From assembly GCA_002730485.1 (NCBI GenBank), contig PCAH01000188.1:1-14985 (forward strand): a DNA stretch of 14,985 nt, written 5' to 3'. Positions 1 to 4,729 of this stretch are shown piece by piece. The stretch's first letter is position 1. Every line of letters starts with the position of its first letter. The notes beneath the pieces were generated by a model. That model worked only from the letters and a program-made list of their open reading frames with translations, had not been told where the DNA came from and did not search any database. Position numbers and translations under genes: made by a program. The DNA comes from Dehalococcoidia bacterium. GTDB lineage: Bacteria; Chloroflexota; Dehalococcoidia; UBA3495.

Positions 1-616
1 CAATCTCCAAACCCTTATTCAGGTAGGCGATCTCTTTGAAGTGGGAGATCAGCGTATCGAAGTCATACTCGATGACCGGGAAAATCTCTTGGTCGGGTTT
101 GAACGAGATGGTCGTACCGTGGTCGGTGGTCTTTTCGCCTTTGACCAATCCCGTGGTAGGCTTGCCGCGTTCGTATTCCTGGGTGTAAAGGAATCCTTGG
201 CGACGGACCTCAGCTCTCAGGTCCACTGACAGGGCGTTCACCACTGAACCACCAACACCGTGCAGGCCGCCTGTGACCTTGTATGCACCGCCGCCGAACT
301 TACCTCCGGCGTGGAGGGTGGTCATCACCGTTTCCAGGGCGCTCTTGCCGGTCTTGGGATGTTTGTCGATGGGAATTCCCCGGCCGTTGTCGACCACAGA
401 TATCCAGCCGTCTTCAGAAATGGAGATCTCCACCCTCTCGCAATAGCCGGCCATGGCCTCGTCCACTGCGTTATCTAGAATCTCGTAGATAAGGTGGTGC
501 AGGCCGCGCTGGTCGGTGCTTCCGATGTACATTCCGGGGCGTACACGGACAGCCTCCAATCCTTCTAGAACCTGAATATCTTTGGCTGTATATTCTGTTG
601 TTGGGGTTTGCGTCAT
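1..616 (-). CDS. gyrB: DNA gyrase subunit B, N-terminal fragment (runs off left edge)
   Basis: This is the ATPase end of gyrase B, the subunit that hydrolyses ATP to drive negative supercoiling by the GyrA2B2 complex. The 205 visible codons begin MTQTPTTEYTAKDIQVLEGL and carry the GHKL ATPase motifs in order: RPGMYIG (residues 27-32), EILDNAVDEA with catalytic Glu45 and Mg-binding Asn49, DNGRGIP (76-82), and the ATP-lid motif GGLHGVGGS (about 116-124). The lid usually reads GVGAS, so Gly replaces Ala here. The ATG at 614-616 is preceded by a modest GGTGA Shine-Dalgarno, and the N-terminal length fits the family. The rest of the ATPase domain, the transducer and the TOPRIM domain lie outside the window. 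ParE is the main alternative. Identity as a type IIA topoisomerase B subunit is certain; GyrB rather than ParE is likely. Confidence 0.95.
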   Translation of the reverse strand, partial: MTQTPTTEYTAKDIQVLEGLEAVRVRPGMYIGSTDQRGLHHLIYEILDNAVDEAMAGYCERVEISISEDGWISVVDNGRGIPIDKHPKTGKSALETVMTTLHAGGKFGGGAYKVTGGLHGVGGSVVNALSVDLRAEVRRQGFLYTQEYERGKPTTGLVKGEKTTDHGTTISFKPDQEIFPVIEYDFDTLISHFKEIAYLNKGLEI

Positions 617-682
617 GTTGTTATTTCACCATTGGAATTCGTTGGACAGATAGAGAAACAATTACGCGCGAAAACGGGGGAA

Positions 683-710
683 TAAAATGGTAGGGTACCG
701 AGCCATTTTA
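683..710. repeat. 28-bp imperfect palindrome in the gyrB leader
   Basis: Arms TAAAATGG (683-690) and CCATTTTA (703-710) are perfect reverse complements. The exact centre (696.5) is itself a palindrome, GGTACC (694-699), flanked by three mismatched pairs, so 11 of 14 pairs match. It lies just downstream of the gyrB -10 box, covering roughly +3 to +30 of the predicted transcript. That is a typical repressor-operator position, though an RNA hairpin is also possible. The function is inferred. Confidence 0.6.
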
Positions 711-719
711 ACTAGATAT

Positions 720-728
720 ATTATAGCA
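720..728 (-). promoter_or_regulatory. gyrB promoter, extended -10 element
   Basis: Read on the minus strand this is TGC followed by a perfect TATAAT (725 down to 720), an extended -10 hexamer. The best -35 candidate, TTGAGT (751 down to 746), is 20 nt away. That is long, but an extended -10 can compensate. The predicted start near 713 gives a leader of about 97 nt before the gyrB ATG. The promoter lies between two dyads, at 683-710 and 731-752. Confidence 0.6.
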
Positions 729-730
729 GA

Positions 731-752
731 TTTGAGGCTAAATAGACTCAAA
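731..752. repeat. Inverted repeat over the gyrB -35 region
   Basis: TTTGAG (731-736) and CTCAAA (747-752) are perfect reverse complements separated by 10 bp. The centre-to-centre spacing of 16 bp is compatible with a dimeric regulator, and the repeat overlaps the probable -35 region of gyrB. Arms of 6 bp in AT-rich DNA can occur by chance, so confidence is low. Confidence 0.35.
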
Positions 753-940
753 AAAGGGCCTGAAAATGGTCGATGTTATGTCATGTGGATACCCAAATGA
801 ATCAACAGCCAAATTCTTGTGCCTGACGGCTTGTTCCAGATAAAGGCGATTATGTGCTATCAAGCCATGAATTAGGCTGTAAATATCCGTATAACATCAC
901 CGTTTAACGAATTCAGATTAATAACCAACTGTCAGTAGAA
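753..940. other. Non-coding spacer upstream of gyrB
   Basis: The gene-free region runs from 617 to 1012. Outside the promoter and dyads on its left and the terminator on its right, this central part is AT-rich. I see no credible ORF, tRNA or recognisable RNA in it. The only long-range pairing noted is GGCTTG (828-833) with CAAGCC (861-866), which is weak. Confidence 0.5.
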
Positions 941-980
941 TAAAAAGAGCGCCACCCTATCATGCAGGGATAGCGCTCTT
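941..980 (-). terminator. Rho-independent terminator of the Nudix/barrel operon
   Basis: On the minus strand an 8-bp stem (arms AAGAGCGC, 945-952, and GCGCTCTT, 973-980) encloses a second stem CCCT/AGGG (55-58 with 66-69 in the 900s) across a small internal loop. Transcribed leftward, the lower stem runs into a U-rich tract (TTTTTATT) ending near 941. It lies 33 nt beyond the stop of the gene at 1013-1684. Confidence 0.75.
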
Positions 981-1010
981 CAAAACTGTACAAAACTGAG
1001 TCTGTTTTGT
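981..1010. repeat. Short repeats CAAAACTG between stop codon and terminator
   Basis: CAAAACTG occurs at 981-988 and again at 991-998, a 10-bp period. The second copy also forms an inverted repeat, ACAAAAC (990-996) with GTTTTGT (1004-1010). It lies between the stop codon at 1013 and the terminator stem. It may simply be an accessory 3' UTR hairpin. Confidence 0.35.
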
Positions 1011-1012
1011 GT

Positions 1013-1684
1013 TTAATTTGGGAATATCTTCTTGAAAACCCCTGGCGAACCCTTTTCATGGACCATATGCGGCCTGATTTCAGTGTTCCACACTGGCGTG
1101 ACCATAGGGCTCCAGGCCTTCCAACCTTCCCCATTGACCACGTCCATCGACTCCATCTCATGGACCGTGCTGTACTTGGGCCCACCCATGACCGCCTCCC
1201 ACCGTCTGGCCCCGATATAACCAGGTATCTTTAGCGCTTCGGGCAGACGCTCTTCGTTGTAGGCTTTGTTGAACTTATCGTCCATGCCTTCCGGTACGGA
1301 CATTCGTCCCACCAGGATGACCGGCGCCATGTCAGAGTTAGCTGTTTCTTCCGACACATGGTCGGGGTAGATCCGGTTGTAAAGATTCCTGATATACGCG
1401 GTCCCAATGATGCTCGGGGACATCTTCTTGGACCATTCCGTTGGCTCTTTCAGCCATTTTTGCCAGGCATCAGAATGCCAGGTATCAGATGACTCCAGTT
1501 CGTAGCACGCCAGATACCTGGGTCCACCCTGTACGGCCTCGTAGCGAGCGGCGTTTAAAACGCCAGGAATCGACAACCGTTCTGGAATGTGCTCTTCGTT
1601 GTACCAACGGTTGAACTCTCCATCATGTTCGGCCGGAACGTCGCTGTAGATCATCAACAGGCCGTTTCCTTTCTTCGCTGCCAT
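1013..1684 (-). CDS. Tandem dimeric alpha/beta-barrel (EthD/DABB-like) protein
   Basis: This 223-residue protein is two copies of one ferredoxin-like domain, at about residues 9-89 and 121-207. The best conserved stretch, residues 24-65 against 138-179 (constant offset 114), matches at 24 of 42 positions counted by eye. Shared motifs are FN..YNEE..PE.L.IPG, then A.R.EAV.GGP.Y. The YNEEHIPE pattern resembles EthD/DABB-superfamily proteins, which normally dimerise into a barrel, so a fused pair could form the barrel within one chain. The ATG at 1682-1684 was chosen because GGAGG lies 5 nt upstream; an in-frame ATG at 1798 would overlap the Nudix gene. It sits 28 nt downstream of that gene, probably in one operon, and ends at a terminator. 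Substrate and reaction are unknown. It has no signal peptide or membrane segment. Confidence 0.75.
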   Translation of the reverse strand: MAAKKGNGLLMIYSDVPAEHDGEFNRWYNEEHIPERLSIPGVLNAARYEAVQGGPRYLACYELESSDTWHSDAWQKWLKEPTEWSKKMSPSIIGTAYIRNLYNRIYPDHVSEETANSDMAPVILVGRMSVPEGMDDKFNKAYNEERLPEALKIPGYIGARRWEAVMGGPKYSTVHEMESMDVVNGEGWKAWSPMVTPVWNTEIRPHMVHEKGSPGVFKKIFPN

Positions 1685-1712
1685 TTCAGCCTCCAAATTT
1701 TGTGATTTAGTA

Positions 1713-2138
1713 TCAATCTCCGGGGAAATATTGCTGTCCGGTGCGGTAGCTATCCAGGGCGTAACGCATGGCGTGGAACAGGGGTTCGGGAAGATCATTC
1801 AATGGGAACCACCCGCTGGCTATAAACGCCTCCGGTTCCATCAACCTGGGCTCCTGATCGCCAATGTCGCCGAGAAACTCTATGTCCACATAGTGCTTAT
1901 CGTAGGCGATTATGTTGCTGACGCAGAGATAACGTAAATCCCCCACATCCAGACCCAGCTCTTCCATCGCCTCGCGTCGACCGCATTCTTCCAGCGTCTC
2001 GCCAATCTCCAGATGGCCGCCGGCAGAAGCCCAGGTGTCTTCACCGTGAGCGCCGTGACGCTTGGCCAGGAACACGGTGTCGTCCCGCACGAAAATCACG
2101 CCTACTCCAACCTGGGGCCGGGTTATCGGTTCTGCCAT
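1713..2138 (-). CDS. Nudix hydrolase (MutT/NUDT15-like)
   Basis: This 141-residue Nudix hydrolase would cleave a nucleoside diphosphate linked to another moiety, such as an NTP, releasing pyrophosphate or a phosphate. The complete Nudix box spans residues 41-63: G41, E47, R55, E56, E59, E60, G62 in the GX5EX7REUXEEXGU pattern. The box is preceded by TWASAGGHLE, where TWALPGGHLE is usual in NUDT15-type enzymes, so the Pro is replaced by Ala. HYV (about 80-82) is also shared with that group. I chose the ATG at 2136-2138 because the fold starts right after it; longer in-frame starts reach back into ridA. An extended -10 ends 7 nt before the ATG, so the mRNA is probably leaderless. First gene of a two-gene operon and divergent from ridA. 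The substrate cannot be read from sequence. Confidence 0.88.
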   Translation of the reverse strand: MAEPITRPQVGVGVIFVRDDTVFLAKRHGAHGEDTWASAGGHLEIGETLEECGRREAMEELGLDVGDLRYLCVSNIIAYDKHYVDIEFLGDIGDQEPRLMEPEAFIASGWFPLNDLPEPLFHAMRYALDSYRTGQQYFPGD

Positions 2139-2145
2139 GGCGCGG

Positions 2146-2154
2146 AGTATAGCA
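2146..2154 (-). promoter_or_regulatory. Nudix promoter, extended -10, leaderless
   Basis: On the minus strand TGC precedes TATACT (2151 down to 2146), an extended -10 matching consensus at 5 of 6. The -10 ends 7 nt before the chosen ATG (2138), so transcription should start at or next to the start codon. No Shine-Dalgarno is visible. No good -35 is present. Confidence 0.5.
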
Positions 2155-2206
2155 CGGGCATTTATCGCAAAAGAATGGTCTCCTCGCCGACCAACGTTGA
2201 GTACTT

Positions 2207-2212
2207 TATAAT
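2207..2212 (+). promoter_or_regulatory. ridA -10 element
   Basis: A perfect TATAAT lies 41 nt before the ridA ATG, predicting a leader of about 35 nt that contains the GGAGGG ribosome site. I find no convincing -35 at 16-18 nt, so the assignment rests on the -10 and its position in the divergent intergenic region. Confidence 0.4.
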
Positions 2213-2253
2213 TGGCCGAGAATTCAGGTTGACCGGGATTCTGGAGGGACACC

Positions 2254-2670
2254 ATGGCCGAAATAGAACGCACAGTTATTACCAGCAACCAGGCACCACA
2301 ACCCCTGGGTGCTTATTCTCTGGGTATGAGCGTAAGACCTGGAAAACTCGTCTATGTTGCGGGTCAGGTAAGCGTGGACTCCGACGGCAAGCTGGTTGGC
2401 AAAGGGGACGCTGCAGCCCAGACACGACAGGCGTTGCAGAACCTTGGGCTCGTCCTCGAAGCCGCCGGAGCGGATTTCAGCAACGTGGTCGAATTCACCA
2501 CCTACCTGGTTGGACGCCCTTCAGTTCAGGAATACATCAAGGGCCGCAGCGAGGTGTATCCGGAGATCTACCCCAACGGCGATTTCCCACCCAACACCCT
2601 TCTGGTGGTGGCGGGGTTGGTCAACGAAGATTTCTTAGTTGAGATAAAAGCCGTAGCAGCCCTTCCTTAG
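2254..2670 (+). CDS. RidA/YjgF-family protein lacking the catalytic Arg
   Basis: The 138-residue product has the RidA (YjgF/YER057c/UK114) fold signature: PLGAYSLG (17-24), VYVAGQVS (33-40), AQTRQALQNL (55-64), the LEAAGA..NVVEFTTYL segment (68-85) and a final FLVEIKAVAALP. Canonical RidA hydrolyses reactive enamine/imine intermediates from PLP enzymes, using an Arg in a PAR-T-V motif near the C terminus. Here that site reads FPPNTLLVV, with Asn114 in the Arg position; Glu130 of the VEI motif is kept. Rid subfamilies without the Arg exist and their roles differ, so imine deaminase activity should not be assumed. The ATG is supported by GGAGGG ending 4 nt upstream. Divergent from the Nudix gene and followed by an unrelated AT-rich gene. 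Confidence 0.88.
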   Translation: MAEIERTVITSNQAPQPLGAYSLGMSVRPGKLVYVAGQVSVDSDGKLVGKGDAAAQTRQALQNLGLVLEAAGADFSNVVEFTTYLVGRPSVQEYIKGRSEVYPEIYPNGDFPPNTLLVVAGLVNEDFLVEIKAVAALP

Positions 2671-2716
2671 GCTCAAGAATTAGTTTTGGATTAGGCATTT
2701 CATGCACTTAGCGATG

Positions 2717-2722
2717 TAAAAT
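2717..2722 (+). promoter_or_regulatory. -10 element for the membrane-protein gene
   Basis: TAAAAT (5 of 6) ends 6 nt before the ATG at 2729, and no Shine-Dalgarno precedes that ATG, which suggests a leaderless mRNA. The surrounding DNA is AT-rich and no -35 is evident, so this is tentative. Confidence 0.3.
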
Positions 2723-2728
2723 TACGCT

Positions 2729-3469
2729 ATGAAATTCCGTATATTTTTGTGTTCATGGTTTCGAGTCGCGTTCACTGGTAATTTGTGGATCGCAGAGAGA
2801 GTAGAATTCGCCTTCACTGTCATTCTTGGTGCAGTTGCATATATATGGTTCAGTGGTGAGCATCTCGTGATAATCCTAATGACAGGGATCCCAGCGGCGG
2901 TATTGGTTGGCACAATAATTGCTGGGCTCCCCCAGGCTCCCTACTGGTTATATCGTGAAGTCGAAATAGAGCGTGATTCCATTAAAGAGGGAAAACCCAA
3001 GATAATCATCGCAATTGAATCTGAGAGTCGAATGAAGCGGTTAAGAATCACGAATATCGGTGCGGCGGCTAGTGTTCGAGCGTGGAGACGCATCATTGAA
3101 CACAAGGTCAGCACTCCATGGCCGATTCAGTGGAGAAGTACGGAGAGCGACGAAGTTGATATGAACCGAGGCGATAGTTATTTCCTAAATGTTGCCTCCG
3201 AGACAGTCGGAACCGACGGAAGTAACGATGTTCAGTTTTATACGGCTGATCAGCCATATAGGCGTTCAACGGGTATAGCCAATCTGCGTTCTTCAATGGT
3301 GACACGTGATTTTTTCCTTAATCAACTTCCTAAAGAGGTTGCGCGTAATAATCGGCTTACGTTTGAGGTTAGTATCACTACCGACCCTTCGATGGAGGTT
3401 CAACCATATCGCACAACATGGTATTTGAACCGAGAAAACGGCAATACTTTGGAGCTACATGCCGCCTAG
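2729..3469 (+). CDS. Hypothetical membrane-anchored protein
   Basis: I do not recognise this 246-residue protein. It has two hydrophobic helices close together near the N terminus (about 25-42 and 45-67), a short amphipathic stretch before them, and a soluble C-terminal domain (about 75-246) with alternating hydrophobic segments that suggest beta strands. No catalytic motif, Cys cluster or lipobox is visible. The short inter-helix loop suggests a hairpin with both ends on the same side, probably the cytoplasm. Codon use differs from the neighbours: ATA, AGA, CGA and AT-ending codons are common and the gene looks visibly less GC-rich. That and its lone position between ridA and the peptidase suggest recent acquisition, which is inference. 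The ATG has no Shine-Dalgarno but a -10-like TAAAAT just upstream. Confidence 0.65.
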   Translation: MKFRIFLCSWFRVAFTGNLWIAERVEFAFTVILGAVAYIWFSGEHLVIILMTGIPAAVLVGTIIAGLPQAPYWLYREVEIERDSIKEGKPKIIIAIESESRMKRLRITNIGAAASVRAWRRIIEHKVSTPWPIQWRSTESDEVDMNRGDSYFLNVASETVGTDGSNDVQFYTADQPYRRSTGIANLRSSMVTRDFFLNQLPKEVARNNRLTFEVSITTDPSMEVQPYRTTWYLNRENGNTLELHAA

Positions 3470-3505
3470 GCATGTGCGTTAAGCGCATAATCCCCGATCA
3501 ATTTA

Positions 3506-3526
3506 GGCCCCCATTGGGGCTGGGAG
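3506..3526 (+). promoter_or_regulatory. Hairpin abutting the ribosome site of the M20 peptidase
   Basis: GCCCC (3507-3511) and GGGGC (3516-3520) form a tight stem with a 4-nt loop, extendable by a G-U pair. The Shine-Dalgarno GGGAG (3522-3526) follows at once and sits 7 nt before the TTG start. The stem could modulate ribosome access. There is no U tract, so it is not a terminator. Confidence 0.4.
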
Positions 3527-3533
3527 AAATAGT

Positions 3534-4616
3534 TTGGCCGATCAAGAACGACTGGTAAAGACGCTCATAGAGCTGATTAAGATCGACAGTCCCAGCGGCG
3601 AAGAAGACGCCATGGACGCCGAGGTCAGCTCGCGGCTGGAGTCCATGGGGTTGAAGGTGTCCCACGATGCCTACAACAACGTGATCGCCAAACTTGAGGG
3701 CACTGGCAGCCCGATCATGTTGTCAGCCCACCTGGACACCGTTGAACCTGGCCGTGGCATCAAGCCTGTGGTAGATGGAGGCGTACTGCGGTCTGACGGC
3801 ACCACCATCTTGGGCGGCGACTGCAAAGCCGGAGTTGCCATCGTGCTTGAAGGCCTGCAGTCGGCCTTGGCGAAAAATGGCGGCAACCGGGCCATAGAGG
3901 TCGTTTTCACTCGCCATGAAGAGGGCGGACTGGTTGGCGCTCACAGCCTGGATTTTGGCCTAGTCACGGCCAAAGAGGGAATCGTCTTCGACGGCGAAGG
4001 CCCCCCCAATAGAATCATCCTCCAAGCACCGTCCCAAAACGTGGTGACCGCCACGATAACAGGTCGCGCTGCCCACGCCGGACTGGAACCGGAGAAGGGT
4101 ATATCGGCTCTACTCATTGCCGCCGACATTCTGGGTCGTCTGCCGTTGGGGCGTATTGATGAGGAGACGACCTCGAATATCGGGCGCATGGAAGGTGGTC
4201 TCAAGCGAAACATCATCCCGGAAATGGCCTTTCTTGACGGTGAGTTCCGGAGCCGCAGCAACGACAAGTTGGCCGACCTCGAGCGCAAGTTCCGAGGCGT
4301 GTTCGATGAGGTGGCATCCAGGTATCCCGAGGCCAAGATCGACCTGGATATAACCAACTCCTATCAGGCGTACGACATCGACCCCAATAGTGAGGCCGTA
4401 GCGATCATCGGCCGGGCATTGGCTGGCATGGGCTTGGAACCGATCCTGGAATCCACTGGCGGTGGGTCAGACGCCAACGTCTTCATTGAGAAGGGCATCG
4501 CCGCCATTCCGGTGGGCATTGGTGTGCGAGATTTCCACACCACCTGGGAGACTGCACTGATCTCTGAGGTGATGCTGGGGGCGCAGATGTGTGAGGGGCT
4601 CGTCATCGGGTCGTAG
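3534..4616 (+). CDS. M20 family metallopeptidase, PepT-like
   Basis: This is a 360-residue di-zinc hydrolase of the M20/M25/M40 family, closest in pattern to PepT-like aminopeptidases. Metal and catalytic positions are intact: H66 and D68 (SAHLDT), bridging D96 (LGGDCKAG), catalytic E129 with E130 (TRHEEGG), D153 (VFDGEG) and H335 (DFHTTWE). H181 in AAHAG lies in the dimerisation domain (about 165-275) and typically reaches across the dimer. The start is TTG at 3534: GGGAG lies 7 nt upstream, the conserved ERLVKTLIELIKIDSPSGEE segment needs this N terminus, and the first in-frame ATG is 26 codons in. Likely cytosolic, since no signal peptide is visible. Substrate, dipeptide or tripeptide or other amide, is not determined. 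It follows the membrane-protein gene after 64 nt. Confidence 0.9.
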   Translation: MADQERLVKTLIELIKIDSPSGEEDAMDAEVSSRLESMGLKVSHDAYNNVIAKLEGTGSPIMLSAHLDTVEPGRGIKPVVDGGVLRSDGTTILGGDCKAGVAIVLEGLQSALAKNGGNRAIEVVFTRHEEGGLVGAHSLDFGLVTAKEGIVFDGEGPPNRIILQAPSQNVVTATITGRAAHAGLEPEKGISALLIAADILGRLPLGRIDEETTSNIGRMEGGLKRNIIPEMAFLDGEFRSRSNDKLADLERKFRGVFDEVASRYPEAKIDLDITNSYQAYDIDPNSEAVAIIGRALAGMGLEPILESTGGGSDANVFIEKGIAAIPVGIGVRDFHTTWETALISEVMLGAQMCEGLVIGS

Positions 4617-4635
4617 ACGGCCACACCCCTCACGG

Positions 4636-4665
4636 TTGACGCTCTCATAAATTGACCAGCATAAT
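4636..4665 (+). promoter_or_regulatory. Thiolase operon promoter
   Basis: TTGACG (4636-4641, 5 of 6) and CATAAT (4660-4665, 5 of 6) are separated by 18 bp. The predicted start near 4672 gives a leader of about 58 nt. The promoter lies in the 113-bp gap after the M20 gene, so thiolase and DUF35 can be transcribed independently. Confidence 0.65.
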
Positions 4666-4677
4666 GGCTGAAAGTTA

Positions 4678-4697
4678 CTTATCAGGCGACTGATAAG
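4678..4697. promoter_or_regulatory. 20-bp palindrome, probable operator of the thiolase operon
   Basis: CTTATCAG (4678-4685) and CTGATAAG (4690-4697) are perfect 8-bp reverse complements around a 4-bp centre. The site covers about +6 to +25 of the predicted transcript, where a bound dimeric repressor such as a TetR- or GntR-type protein would block transcription. As RNA it would be a small hairpin 20 nt before the AGGAGAG ribosome site. No regulator gene is present in the window. Confidence 0.55.
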
Positions 4698-4729
4698 CGA
4701 ATTCGCACCCATTCAACAGGAGAGTTCAA

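Noticed and set aside
778..843. Possible 21-codon ORF (ATG to TAA) on the plus strand upstream of gyrB, ending in a lipobox-like LTAC
   Set aside because: No ribosome site and no hydrophobic run long enough for a signal peptide. The length is expected by chance in this AT-rich spacer.
828..866. GGCTTG/CAAGCC pairing as part of a small RNA
   Set aside because: Only 6 bp across a 27-nt loop, with no promoter or terminator of its own.
2013..2642. 209-residue plus-strand reading frame across the Nudix promoter region and ridA
   Set aside because: It overlaps the Nudix gene and ridA out of frame, is Arg/Gly/Pro-rich and lacks any family signature; a shadow of real genes.
2701..3485. Similar short sequences flanking the orphan membrane gene (CATGCACTTAGCG at 2701; CATGTGCGTTAAGCG at 3471), considered as attachment-site duplications
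   Set aside because: They align only with gaps and mismatches, and there is no integrase or tRNA. Chance similarity is the simpler reading.
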